Assembly: GCF_049059935.1 (NCBI RefSeq)
Contig: NZ_JBMGQR010000047.1
Span: 1 to 34,467 of the forward strand
Origin: JAURVT01 sp049059935
GTDB taxonomy: Bacteria; Actinomycetota; Actinomycetes; Propionibacteriales; Nocardioidaceae
Direction of reading: 5' to 3'
DNA: 34,467 bases
In this document: positions 21,445 to 29,461 of the stretch, piece by piece
Position numbering within the stretch: position 1 is the first letter of the stretch
How the letters are laid out: the number at the start of each line of letters is the position of its first letter
Position numbers and translations under genes: made by a program
The notes under the pieces: generated by a model
Seen by the model: only the letters and a program-made list of their open reading frames with translations
The model's database searches: none
Told to the model about the DNA's origin: nothing

Positions 21445-21816
21445 TCAGAGGGCGTAGGGGCCGACCCGGGCCCAGGCGACGACGAGCAGCAGCGCGAGCA
21501 GGACGGCGTTGAGCGCCATCTCGGCGGGCTCGTCGCGCCGCAGGTGCACGAACGCCGCGAGCACCATGACGATGCCGAGGCAGATCGCCGCGAACGGCAC
21601 CATCACCGGGACGACGACCGCCGCCGCCGGCAGCACCAGCCCGACGGCGCCGGCGATCTCGGCGAACCCGATGAACCGCACCGTGTTGGGCGAGTACTCC
21701 TCGGCCCACGGCAGGTTCTCGAGCAGGCGCTCGGTCGGCAGCGTCACCTTGATGACGCCGGCCAGGCCGAACACCAGCGCGAGGCCGACCTCGAGGATCC
21801 AGACGACGGTGCCCAT
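21445..21816 (-). CDS. DoxX family membrane protein
   Basis: 123 residues with four membrane helices, the standard size for DoxX-like proteins. It starts MGTVVWILEVGLALVFGLAGVIK, and the family features include the Gly-rich loop after helix 1 (GVIKVT) and the second-helix segment IGFAEIAGAVGLVLP. The function of such proteins is not settled; some act as partners of membrane thiol or quinone chemistry. It lies 20 bases beyond the stop of the MFS gene on the same strand, so it may be the second gene of that operon and share its TetR control. Confidence 0.85.
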   Translation of the reverse strand: MGTVVWILEVGLALVFGLAGVIKVTLPTERLLENLPWAEEYSPNTVRFIGFAEIAGAVGLVLPAAAVVVPVMVPFAAICLGIVMVLAAFVHLRRDEPAEMALNAVLLALLLVVAWARVGPYAL

Positions 21817-21836
21817 GGCCGAAGCGTAGGCGGGCG

Positions 21837-23306
21837 TCAGGCGTGGACGGGCTGCTGCTCGGCCTCGGCCGAGGCGGCCGCCGTGCGACGCACCAGGAAC
21901 GACAGCGCGATGGCCAGGAGCGAGACGACCGCCCCGCACAGGAACGCGGTCTGCACGCCCGACGCGGTGGCGGCGACCGCCGAGGCGCCGCCCTCGGCCT
22001 GGGAGGCCGCGCGCGTCGTCATCACCGTGACGAACAGCGCGGTTCCCGTGGCGCCGGCGAGCTGCTGGACGGTGCCGACGACGGCGCTGCCGTGCGAGTA
22101 CAGCGTCTGCGGCAGCGAGCCGAGCGCCGAGGTGAGCAGCGGCGTCAGCATCATCGCGATGCCGATGCTGAGCAGCACGTGGATGCCGATCACGGTGACG
22201 ACGACGGTGCCGGCGTCGAGCGTGGTCATCAGCCACAGCGCGGCGCTGAGCAGGACCGCCCCGGGGATGACGAGCGGGCGCGGGCCCACACGGTCGAAGG
22301 TGCGTCCGACGAGCGGGGCGAGCAGGCCCATGACCAGGCCGCCGGGGAGCAGCATCAGGCCGGTGGTCAGGGTGCTGAGCCCGAGGACGTCCTGCAGGTA
22401 GATCGGCAGCAGCACGAGCGAGCCGAAGAGCGCGAGCATCGTCACCGACATCAGGACGGCGGCGGTGCGGAACGCCGGGCTGGCGAACGTGCGCAGGTCG
22501 AGCAGCGCGGCGTCACGACGCTGCAGCGACAGCTGGCGCCAGACGAAGAGCACCAGGCTGAGCACGCCCACCGTCAGCGGGACCCACACGGGGACCGCGA
22601 CCTCGCCGGCCGCGGCCTCACCGATGCTGCTGAGGCCGTAGATCAGCCCGCCGAAGGCGAACGCCGACAGCACGATCGAGGCGACGTCGACGCCGACCTT
22701 GCGGGTCTGCGTCACGTTGGTGATCTTGGCGGCGCCGAGCGCGAGCGAGAACAGCGCGATGGGCAGGACGATCCAGAACATCGCGCGCCAGCTGAAGACC
22801 TGGAGGATCAGGCCGGACACCGTCGGGCCGATGGCCGGGGCGACGGCGATGATGATCGAGATCCGGCCCATCATGCGTCCGCGGCCCTCGGCGGGGACGA
22901 CGCTGAGCACCGTCGTCATCAGCAGCGGGATCATCACGGCGGTGCCGCCGGCCTGGACGATGCGGCCGACGAGCAGCATCTCGAAGCCGGGGGCGGTCGC
23001 GGCCAGCAGCGTGCCGCCGCTGAACAGGCTCATCGCCGCGATGAACACCGCGCGCAGGGTGAACCGCTGGAGGAGCAGGCCGGTGGCCGGGATGACGACG
23101 GCCATCGTCAGCAGGAAGCCCGACGTCAGCCACTGCGCGGTGCTCGCGGTGATCGACAGGTCCGTCATGAGCCGCGGCAGCGCGACGCTCATGATCGTCT
23201 CGTTGAGGATCACCACAAAGGCCGAGACGAGCAGCAGGCCGATGACGACCGTGTTCTCGCGGGAGAGCTTCGCGGGCGGGTTCGCCGTGGTGGCGGGCGT
23301 GGACAT
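21837..23306 (-). CDS. MFS transporter, DHA2 (EmrB/QacA-like) drug exporter
   Basis: 489 residues with 14 predicted membrane helices. Helix 1 ends with the acidic DHA2 motif (ILNETIMSVALPRLMTDL) and is followed by TAQWLTSGFLLTMAVVIP. Motif C, typical of antiporters (AVAPAIGPTVSGLI), lies in helix 5. The long loops match proton-coupled multidrug exporters. The ATG at 23306 has GAGG upstream. An ATG at 23357 would put the 15-bp palindrome inside the gene, so the shorter start is chosen. The adjacent divergent TetR gene suggests substrate-induced export. Confidence 0.92.
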   Translation of the reverse strand: MSTPATTANPPAKLSRENTVVIGLLLVSAFVVILNETIMSVALPRLMTDLSITASTAQWLTSGFLLTMAVVIPATGLLLQRFTLRAVFIAAMSLFSGGTLLAATAPGFEMLLVGRIVQAGGTAVMIPLLMTTVLSVVPAEGRGRMMGRISIIIAVAPAIGPTVSGLILQVFSWRAMFWIVLPIALFSLALGAAKITNVTQTRKVGVDVASIVLSAFAFGGLIYGLSSIGEAAAGEVAVPVWVPLTVGVLSLVLFVWRQLSLQRRDAALLDLRTFASPAFRTAAVLMSVTMLALFGSLVLLPIYLQDVLGLSTLTTGLMLLPGGLVMGLLAPLVGRTFDRVGPRPLVIPGAVLLSAALWLMTTLDAGTVVVTVIGIHVLLSIGIAMMLTPLLTSALGSLPQTLYSHGSAVVGTVQQLAGATGTALFVTVMTTRAASQAEGGASAVAATASGVQTAFLCGAVVSLLAIALSFLVRRTAAASAEAEQQPVHA

Positions 23307-23341
23307 GGGGACCTCAGACGTCGAGACGGAACCTGCCGTAG

Positions 23342-23356
23342 TGGCAGTGACTGCCA
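23342..23356. promoter_or_regulatory. Palindromic operator candidate for the TetR regulator
   Basis: TGGCAGTGACTGCCA is a perfect 15-base palindrome around a central G. It lies in the 101-base divergent region between the MFS and TetR genes, the normal place for a TetR-family operator controlling both. Confidence 0.65.
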
Positions 23357-23407
23357 TCTTGTCACCTGTGTACATTGGAGGCCAGTCGAGGAGACCCGAG
23401 GTGTCCG

Positions 23408-24034
23408 GTGTCACGTACCGCCGAGCAGGCCCCACCCGCGCCCGACCTGCGCGAGCGTCGTCGCCTGGCCACGCGCCAGGAGATCTACGACGTCGCGCTC
23501 GGCCTGTTCGAGCGCCAGGGGGTCGCCGCCACCACGGTCGACGAGATCGCGCAGGCGGCCGGGGTCTCGCCGCGCACCTTCTTCCGGTACTTCGCCAGCA
23601 AGGAGGAGGCCGTCCTCGCACCCGCCCGCGACCTCGACGAGGCGCTCGCGCTGTGGGTGCTGGAGGCCGACGCCGAGGCCGACCTGCTCCCCGAGATCGA
23701 GCGCGCGTTCGTCGAGGTGATCGTCGGACCGGTCGCCGGCACCCCCGACGCCATCGACCACATGGTGCGGATCCGCCGGCTCGTGGCCGCCGAGCCCGCG
23801 CTGCGTGCGGCCGCGCTGGCGCTGGACGGCGAGATCACCGCCCGCCTGGCGTCCCGCGTCGCCGAGCAGGTGCCGTCCCTCGACGCCGTCTCGGCGCGCC
23901 TGGTGGCCGAGGTGGCGCAGGCGACGATGCGCGTCGCGTTCGACGAGTGGGCCGACCGCGGCGGCGACGTCGACCTCGCCGACGTCTACCGCCAGGTGCG
24001 GGCCGCCCTGCGTCGCGTCGTGGTGGCCAGATGA
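23408..24034 (+). CDS. TetR/AcrR family transcriptional regulator
   Basis: 208 residues from a GTG with GAGG 6 bases upstream. The N-terminal HTH is clear: RRRLATRQEIYDVALGLFERQGVAATTVDEIAQAAGVSPRTFFRYFASKEE-type sequence at about 15-65. The C-terminal ligand-binding half is helical and resembles the MftR/SACE_7040-like group (RIRRLVAAEPALRAAALAL). It is divergent from the MFS exporter and probably represses it until a ligand binds. Its stop overlaps the start of the DUF2971 gene by 4 bases (ATGA), so the two are co-translated. Confidence 0.92.
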   Translation: MSRTAEQAPPAPDLRERRRLATRQEIYDVALGLFERQGVAATTVDEIAQAAGVSPRTFFRYFASKEEAVLAPARDLDEALALWVLEADAEADLLPEIERAFVEVIVGPVAGTPDAIDHMVRIRRLVAAEPALRAAALALDGEITARLASRVAEQVPSLDAVSARLVAEVAQATMRVAFDEWADRGGDVDLADVYRQVRAALRRVVVAR

Positions 24035-24954
24035 GCGACGACGGGCTGGTCTGGCACTACACCGACGGACCAGGGCTGGTCTCGATCCTGGCGAACGACG
24101 TGCTCTGGGCGACGTCGGCAGGGTTCCTGAACGACCAGCAGGAGGTGGGGCTCGGCCTCGGCCTGCTGCGACGCCGGCTCGGCGAGGTCGCCGCGTCGGG
24201 CGACCCCTTCTACGCCGAGCTCGAGCGACGGGTCCGCGACGCGACACCGCGCCACGGGCCGTCCGCGGGCACCTTCTTCATCCTCAGCGCCTCGACGCAC
24301 TGTGACTCCCTGGCGATGTGGCGCTGCTACGGCGGCGGGGGCGAGTCGTACGCGATCGGGCTCGACGCCTCGAGCCCGCTGCGGGTGCTCGCCGACGAGG
24401 ACCACGACCTGCGCGGGGCGGTCGTCCGCCAGCGCGAGTGGGACCCCGTCCGCTACGACCCGGCCGCCCAGCGCGAGCTCGTCGACGCCGTGCTCGAGGG
24501 GCTGCCCGACGCCACGCACGACATCGAGGCGTGGGCCCGCAGCGGCACCCGCCCATCCCTGCCGTCCGGTGCGCCGGAGGTGGGCACGCCCGTCGGCGAC
24601 CTCCTCGATGACATGGAGCAGGCCCTCCTGCTGATCAAGCACCAGGGGTTCCTCGACGAGCGCGAGGCGCGCCACAGCACCGTCCTGTACCGCCGTGACG
24701 ACGGCCCCGCTCCGGTCGGCGTGGTGCGCTACCGCGCCACGACCTACGGCATCGCGCCCTACGTCTGGCTCACCGGCGAGGGCGACGGAGGTGGCAGCGT
24801 GACGACGACCCGCGCCCCGCTCCCGATCCGCGCCGTCGCGATCTCCCCGTCCCCCAACGGCGACGCGGCCCAGGACTCCCTCGGCGACCTCCTCGCCGCC
24901 AGCGGCCACGCGGACGTCGAGGTCGGCCGCTCCCGCATCCCGTTCCGCGGGTGA
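24031..24954 (+). CDS. DUF2971 family protein
   Basis: 307 residues. The N-terminus has the DUF2971 layout: WHYTDGPGLVSILANDVLWATSAG, then FLNDQQEV, which matches the family pattern of an aromatic-rich start, a short helix and F-x-ND-x-x-E. Next is a strand with Ser and Trp, FFILSASTHCDSLAMWRCYG, typical of the family (FxxSfS...d...MWxxY), then GESYAIGLD. DUF2971 proteins have no agreed biochemical role and are often found near defence or stress genes. The coupling to a TetR gene is unusual and suggests controlled production. The C-terminal third (PIRAVAISPSPNGDAAQ) matches the usual end of the family. Confidence 0.75.
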   Translation: MSDDGLVWHYTDGPGLVSILANDVLWATSAGFLNDQQEVGLGLGLLRRRLGEVAASGDPFYAELERRVRDATPRHGPSAGTFFILSASTHCDSLAMWRCYGGGGESYAIGLDASSPLRVLADEDHDLRGAVVRQREWDPVRYDPAAQRELVDAVLEGLPDATHDIEAWARSGTRPSLPSGAPEVGTPVGDLLDDMEQALLLIKHQGFLDEREARHSTVLYRRDDGPAPVGVVRYRATTYGIAPYVWLTGEGDGGGSVTTTRAPLPIRAVAISPSPNGDAAQDSLGDLLAASGHADVEVGRSRIPFRG

Positions 24955-24970
24955 GTCCCGCGCGCCCCTC

Positions 24971-25045
24971 GTTCACCACGGTCTCCTGGTGAACGGTCGC
25001 GGACCACGGCAGATCCGCCGTGGCCCGCGACCGTTCGCCGTGGTT
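24971..25045. terminator. Composite hairpin between the convergent DUF2971 and isomerase genes
   Basis: A main stem pairs GAACGGTCGCGG (24991-25002) with its complement at 25024-25035 and, after one mismatch, CCACGGC (25004-25010) with GCCGTGG (25017-25023). A competing small stem pairs GTTCACC (24971-24977) with GGTGAAC (24988-24994). Bidirectional terminator likely. Confidence 0.75.
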
Positions 25046-25053
25046 CGTCGACC

Positions 25054-25830
25054 TCAGACGGTGAAGGCCTTGCGGAACGCCTCGACGGCCTCGACGCTGT
25101 CGCCGGACGCCCACGCCTCGAGGCCCACCACGCCGGTGTAGCCGGCCTCGTCGAGCACCCGGGCGACGTGCGGCCAGGCGACCTCGCCGGTGCCGGGCTC
25201 GCAGCGGCCGGGGACGTCGGCCACCTGGATCTCGCCGACCCACGGCAGGCTCTCGCGCACCAGGTCGGTGAGGTTCCCCTCGCCGATCTGGGCGTGGTAG
25301 AGGTCGAGGTTCATCTTCAGGTGCGGGCTGTCGACGGACGCGACGAGCGCGCGCGTGTCCGCGGCCCTCGCGAACGGCGTGCCGGGGTGGTCGACGGCGG
25401 TGTTGAGGTTCTCCAGCGTGAAGACGCGGCCCGCCTCGCGCCCCAGCTCGGCGATCGCCGCGAGGGTCTGGCGCGCGGCCAGCCACTCGGCGCCGGTCGG
25501 CGCGGGCAGCGGCAGCACCGGGAGGCCCTGGCCGTCCAGCCCGGTGCCGTGCAGGTTGAGCGCGGGGCTGTCGAGCCTCTCGGCGACCTCGAGCGACAGC
25601 CGCGCGGTGCGCAGCAGCTCGGCCGAGCCCTCGGGCGTCACCAGGTCGCCCTCGACGTAGCCGGTCATCGACGTGAACGTCGCGCCGGTCGCGACGAGCG
25701 CGTCGACGTCGTGGTTGGTCCAGTTCCAGATCTCGACCGCCATGCCGAGGTCGTGGATGGTGCGCACGCGCTCGACCACGTCGAGGTCGAGGAAGGTCAT
25801 CTCGGCGCTGACGGCCAGCTGGAAGCTCAT
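25054..25830 (-). CDS. Hydroxypyruvate-isomerase-like TIM-barrel enzyme
   Basis: 258 residues, the normal length of Hyi-like sugar isomerases. The barrel metal ligands are recognisable: Glu140 (FTLENLN), Asp176 (MNLDLYHAQ) and Glu238 (VGLEAW). The diagnostic loop, usually VPGRHEPGTGE, reads ADVPGRCEPGTGE, so a His has become Cys210. It probably isomerises a hydroxypyruvate- or ketose-type substrate in the cytoplasm. The ATG overlaps the stop of the upstream dehydrogenase gene by 4 bases, and the two form one operon under the divergent LacI regulator. Confidence 0.85.
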   Translation of the reverse strand: MSFQLAVSAEMTFLDLDVVERVRTIHDLGMAVEIWNWTNHDVDALVATGATFTSMTGYVEGDLVTPEGSAELLRTARLSLEVAERLDSPALNLHGTGLDGQGLPVLPLPAPTGAEWLAARQTLAAIAELGREAGRVFTLENLNTAVDHPGTPFARAADTRALVASVDSPHLKMNLDLYHAQIGEGNLTDLVRESLPWVGEIQVADVPGRCEPGTGEVAWPHVARVLDEAGYTGVVGLEAWASGDSVEAVEAFRKAFTV

Positions 25831-26864
25831 GCGCCCACCGGCTTCACGTCGACGGTGGCGCCGGCCTCGACCGACTCGATGCACGCCAGCGCGATCGCGA
25901 GCGCGCGCTGGGCGTCGCGTCCGGTGACGACGGGCTCGGTGCCGCCGCGGACGGCGTCGCAGAACGCGGCCAGCTCGCCGGTGTAGGCGACGGCGAACAG
26001 GTCGGTGTCGGAGCGGGACGTCTCGACGGCGTCGCCGGCCGCGGTGAACAGGTGGCGCGTGGACGTCGAGCCGTCGCCCGCGGTGACCATGCCGGCCGAC
26101 CCGAAGACCTCGCCGCGCACGTCGTAGCCGTACGCGGCCGAGAAGCTGGCCTCGGCGGTCGCGATGGCGCCGTTGTCGAAGCGGACGACCACGACGGCGG
26201 TGTCGAGCAGGCCAGCGTCCTTGAACTCGGGCGCCACGAGCGCGTCGGCCGTCGCGTGGACGCTGACCGCGTTCGCACCGGGGTTGAGCCACAGCAGCGC
26301 GTCGAAGTCGTGGATCAGGGTCTGGGTGAAGATCGTCCACGGCGGCACGCCGGCGGGGTTCGCCAGGCCCGGGTCGCGGGTGAGTGAGCGCATCAGCTGG
26401 ACGGTGCCGATCTGGCCGGCCTCGATCGCGTCGTGCGCGGCGGCGAAGCCGGGGTCGAAGCGGCGGTTGAACCCGACCTGCAGCGGGACGCCCGCCTCGT
26501 CGGCGGCGGCGACGGCGCGGGCGGCGTCCTCGGCCGACATCGCCATCGGCTTCTCGCAGAAGACGGCCTTGCCCGCCTTCGCGGCCGCGACGACGAGCTC
26601 GGCGTGGGCGGTGCTTGACGCGGTGATGACGACGGCCTCGACGTCGTCGGCGGCGAAGATCGCGGCGGGGTCCTCCTCGGCGCGTGCGCCGAGCGACTCG
26701 GCGACGTCGGCCGCCACGCCCGGACGGGGGTCGGCGACGGCGACGAGCTGGGCGCCGGCGACGCGGCGGGCGAGCAGCGTGGCGTGCGAGACGCCGATGC
26801 GGCCAGCGCCGATCAGGCCGACGCGGACGGGCGCGGCCTCGGCGGGCGAGGTGGGAACGGGCAC
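25827..26864 (-). CDS. Gfo/Idh/MocA family oxidoreductase (inositol 2-dehydrogenase-like)
   Basis: 345 residues. The N-terminal Rossmann motif VGLIGAGRIG (about 14-23) and the central FCEKPMAM with its catalytic lysine are both clear. The C-terminal-domain motif TLIHDFDALLWL holds the Asp-His pair of IolG-type enzymes. Such enzymes oxidise inositol or related sugars with NAD. GTG start with AGGAGA 5 bases upstream. It is the first gene of the LacI-controlled pair. The coupled TIM-barrel isomerase points to degradation of a polyol or sugar, which I cannot name more exactly. Confidence 0.92.
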   Translation of the reverse strand: MPVPTSPAEAAPVRVGLIGAGRIGVSHATLLARRVAGAQLVAVADPRPGVAADVAESLGARAEEDPAAIFAADDVEAVVITASSTAHAELVVAAAKAGKAVFCEKPMAMSAEDAARAVAAADEAGVPLQVGFNRRFDPGFAAAHDAIEAGQIGTVQLMRSLTRDPGLANPAGVPPWTIFTQTLIHDFDALLWLNPGANAVSVHATADALVAPEFKDAGLLDTAVVVVRFDNGAIATAEASFSAAYGYDVRGEVFGSAGMVTAGDGSTSTRHLFTAAGDAVETSRSDTDLFAVAYTGELAAFCDAVRGGTEPVVTGRDAQRALAIALACIESVEAGATVDVKPVGA

Positions 26865-26889
26865 GGCGATCTCCTGGGTGTGGTGGTAC

Positions 26890-26901
26890 TAGAGCGCTCT
26901 A
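26890..26901. promoter_or_regulatory. LacI-family operator 1
   Basis: TAGAGCGCTCTA is a perfect palindrome (within the 14-base palindrome CTAGAGCGCTCTAG), the form expected for a LacI-type operator. It lies 26 bases upstream of the dehydrogenase start. Confidence 0.85.
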
Positions 26902-26914
26902 GTTCGAGGACAAG

Positions 26915-26926
26915 TAGAGCGCTCAA
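26915..26926. promoter_or_regulatory. LacI-family operator 2
   Basis: TAGAGCGCTCAA matches operator 1 at 11 of 12 bases, with centres 25 bases apart. It stands nearer the LacI gene and could control both directions. Confidence 0.8.
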
Positions 26927-26971
26927 GTCGAACGCCGTCAAGTGGATCGGCGAACCCCTAGGGTGTGCCGC

Positions 26972-27952
26972 GTGACCGTCACCATGGAGGACGTCGCGCG
27001 CGAGGCCGGCGTCTCCCGCGCGCTGGTCTCGATCGTGTTCCGCGACGTGGAGGGCGCGAGCGCCGCGACGCGCGAGCGGGTGCGGGCCGTCGCCGACCGT
27101 CTGGGCTACCGCCCCGACCAGCGCGCCCGCCAGCTCGGACGCAAGCGGACGCGGCTCGTCGGCGTCACCTACGGCGTGCACCGGCCGTTCCACGGCGAGC
27201 TGGTCGAGGCGCTCTACGCCGCCGCCGGTCCAACCGGCTGGGACGTGCTGCTCAGCCCCGTCACCGACCGGCGCGGCGAGGCCGAGGCCGTCGAGTCCTT
27301 GCTCGACCACCGCTGCGAGGCGGTCGTGCTGCTCGGCCCCGCGCTCCCCCCGCGCGCACTCGACGCGCTCGCGTCGCGCGTGCCGACGGTCGTCGTGGCA
27401 CGCGCCGTCAGCCGCCCGGACGTCCAGGTGGTGCGCACCGACGACGCCACCGGCGCCCGGCTCGCCACCGAGCACCTGCTGGACCTGGGGCACACGTCGG
27501 TCGCGCTCGTCGACGGCGGACGCGCGCCGGGTGCCGCCGAGCGTCGTCGGGGCCACCGCGCCGCGATGAAGGCGGCCGGGTTCGCCGAGCAGCTGCTGCC
27601 GGGCGGCCCCACCGAGCACGACGGCGAGCTGGCGGCCGAGGCCCTGCTGGCCGCGTCACCGCGCCCGACGGCCGTCCTCGCGTTCAACGACGACTGCGCC
27701 GTGGGCCTGCTCAACCAGGTGCGCCGCGCCGGCGTCTCGGTGCCGGGCGACCTGTCGGTGGTGGGCTACGACGACGCCCAGGTGGCCGGTCTGCGGGCGA
27801 TCGACCTCACCACCGTCGGCCAGGACCCCGACGCCCTCGCCCACCTCGCCGTCACGCGCGCGATCGCGCTCGCCGAGGGCGACCCCGCCTCCACCGAGCA
27901 GGTCGTCGCCCCCCACCTCGTCGTCCGCTCGACCACCGCCCCGCCCCGCTGA
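26972..27952 (+). CDS. LacI family transcriptional regulator
   Basis: 326 residues from a GTG start. The HTH is at the very N-terminus (TMEDVAREAGVSRALVSIVF), followed by RVRAVADRLGYRPDQRARQLG with the hinge helix typical of LacI/GalR. The periplasmic-binding-like core starts RLVGVTYG and ends with the conserved VPGDLSVVGYDD and LTTVGQDP segments. It is divergent from the dehydrogenase/isomerase pair with 107 bases between, and the two near-identical operators lie in that gap. It should repress the pair, and perhaps itself, until an inducer sugar binds. An ATG 12 bases further in (26984) is a less likely start. Confidence 0.95.
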   Translation: MTVTMEDVAREAGVSRALVSIVFRDVEGASAATRERVRAVADRLGYRPDQRARQLGRKRTRLVGVTYGVHRPFHGELVEALYAAAGPTGWDVLLSPVTDRRGEAEAVESLLDHRCEAVVLLGPALPPRALDALASRVPTVVVARAVSRPDVQVVRTDDATGARLATEHLLDLGHTSVALVDGGRAPGAAERRRGHRAAMKAAGFAEQLLPGGPTEHDGELAAEALLAASPRPTAVLAFNDDCAVGLLNQVRRAGVSVPGDLSVVGYDDAQVAGLRAIDLTTVGQDPDALAHLAVTRAIALAEGDPASTEQVVAPHLVVRSTTAPPR

Positions 27953-27982
27953 CGGATTCCCAGGTTCACCTGGGAAGCCGTC
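27951..27982. terminator. Hairpin 1 of a twin pair (lacI side)
   Basis: TTCCCAGGT-TC-ACCTGGGAA is a perfect 9-bp stem (27957-27976), extended by GACGG/CCGTC across one mismatch. It starts at the lacI stop codon. Confidence 0.75.
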
Positions 27983-28010
27983 GGCACCCCGGAGAACTTT
28001 CCGTGGTCTC

Positions 28011-28042
28011 GTCGGATTCCCAGGTGAACCTGGGAAACCGAC
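28011..28042. terminator. Hairpin 2 of a twin pair (allG side)
   Basis: TTCCCAGGT-GA-ACCTGGGAA (28017-28036), extended by GTCGG/CCGAC across one mismatch. Exactly 60 bases from hairpin 1 and nearly the same sequence. It ends 6 bases before the allG stop. Confidence 0.75.
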
Positions 28043-28048
28043 GGACGG

Positions 28049-29461
28049 TCAGGCGCGGCTGCGGGCGCGGGAGGCGAGGGCCGCGAGGGCGGCGGGGAAG
28101 ATGGACGCGGGCGGGGTGACGAGGCCGGCGCCGACCTGGCCCGTGCCGGCGACGGCGCCCGCCATGCCGGTGTTGATCTGCGGCAGGATGCCGGTGCGGC
28201 AGACCTTGCTGACGTCGATGCCCGTGGGCGCGCCCATGAACTCGAGCACCGGGATCGACCAGCGCGGGTTCTCCGCGAGCGTGATCTCGGCCATCCGACG
28301 CGTGGTGGCGAGCGCGTCGGGCACCGAGCCGCCGACGAGACGGACGATGGCCGGGGCCGTGGCCATCGCGAAGCCGCCGATGCCGGCGGTCTCGGTGATG
28401 GCCGAGTCGCCGATGTCGGGGTTGGCGTCGTCGGGGCCGTAGGAGCCGAGGAACAGGCCGTCGGCCACCTGCGCGGGGCCGGTGAACCACTCGTCGCCGG
28501 TGCCGGCCACCTGGATGCCGAAGTCGGTGCCGTTGCGGGCCATCGCGACGACCATCGTCGAGCCCTCGATGCCGCGGGCGGCGTCGAGCGCGAGCTTGCA
28601 CGCGGGCATCGCCAGGTTGAGGAAGAAGTGGTCGTTGCCGCCGACGAACCGCACCACGTCGGCGACGTCGGACGCGTCGTGGCCCGACGTGACCATCGCG
28701 GGGACGACGTCGCGCAGCAGCATCAGGGTGCCGGCGCGGTTGCGGTTGTGCGCCTCGTCGCCCATCTGCAGCATCTGGGCGAGCACGCCGGTGACGTCGA
28801 CGCGCCCGGTCGCGCGCACCGCCGACTGCAGCACCGGGCCGAGCACGCCCGACATCCAGCGCAGCTTCTCGATCACCTCGGGTCCGTACGCGCCGTAGCG
28901 CAGCACCTTGCCCAGGCCCTCGTTCAGCGAGCAGTAGGTGCGGCGGCCGCTGGCGGCGTCCTCGAGCACGAACATCCACATCGACGCGGACACGACGCCC
29001 GCCATCGGGCCCACCGCGCTGTGGTGGTGGCACGGGTCGAGCGTGTAGCCCTCACCGGAAGCGAACAGCGCCTCGGCGGCGTCGGCGTCGTCGGCGATCC
29101 CTTCGAGGATCGCCGCGCCCATCAGCGCGCCGCGCATCGGGCCGGACGCGCGCTCCCAGGTGATCGGCGGGCCGGCGTGCAGGAAGTCCGACGGCCCCAG
29201 GCCGAGCAGCTCGCCTGCGGGCACGACGTCGACGAGGTCGGCCTGCACCGCGAGGACGGCGGCGACGGCTCGCGCGTTGGCCTCGGCGCGCAGCGGGTCG
29301 GCCGCCACCGCGGCGAGGTCGGCGGCGGTGCCGTCCATCGGCGGCTGCCAGTCGACGCGCGCGGTGGGCACGCCCTGCGCGTCGACGGCGTCGGCGAACA
29401 TGCCGGCGCCGACGGCGACGACGGACGGGGAGCTGGTGAGCAGCTCGGACGTGGGGCTCAT
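28049..29461 (-). CDS. allG: DUF1116 protein, oxamate carbamoyltransferase subunit AllG (YlbE)
   Basis: 470 residues. The protein matches DUF1116/YlbE along its whole length: DFLHAGPPITWERASGPMRGALMGA, then CHHHSAVGPMAGVVSASMWM, YGPEVIEKLRWM and GNDHFFLNLAMPACKL. In E. coli this protein, FdrA and the DUF2877 protein are reported to form the oxamate carbamoyltransferase (AllFGH) that splits oxalurate to oxamate and carbamoyl phosphate during anaerobic allantoin use; this comes from memory of that work. Here the ATG overlaps the fdrA stop by 4 bases. Last gene of the operon, so all three subunits are co-translated. Confidence 0.9.
   Translation of the reverse strand: MSPTSELLTSSPSVVAVGAGMFADAVDAQGVPTARVDWQPPMDGTAADLAAVAADPLRAEANARAVAAVLAVQADLVDVVPAGELLGLGPSDFLHAGPPITWERASGPMRGALMGAAILEGIADDADAAEALFASGEGYTLDPCHHHSAVGPMAGVVSASMWMFVLEDAASGRRTYCSLNEGLGKVLRYGAYGPEVIEKLRWMSGVLGPVLQSAVRATGRVDVTGVLAQMLQMGDEAHNRNRAGTLMLLRDVVPAMVTSGHDASDVADVVRFVGGNDHFFLNLAMPACKLALDAARGIEGSTMVVAMARNGTDFGIQVAGTGDEWFTGPAQVADGLFLGSYGPDDANPDIGDSAITETAGIGGFAMATAPAIVRLVGGSVPDALATTRRMAEITLAENPRWSIPVLEFMGAPTGIDVSKVCRTGILPQINTGMAGAVAGTGQVGAGLVTPPASIFPAALAALASRARSRA

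Noticed and set aside
21843..23720. 625-codon plus-strand frame opposite the MFS gene
   Set aside because: Translation is an Arg/Asp/His/Gln repeat-like shadow of membrane codons; the MFS protein on the other strand is unmistakable.
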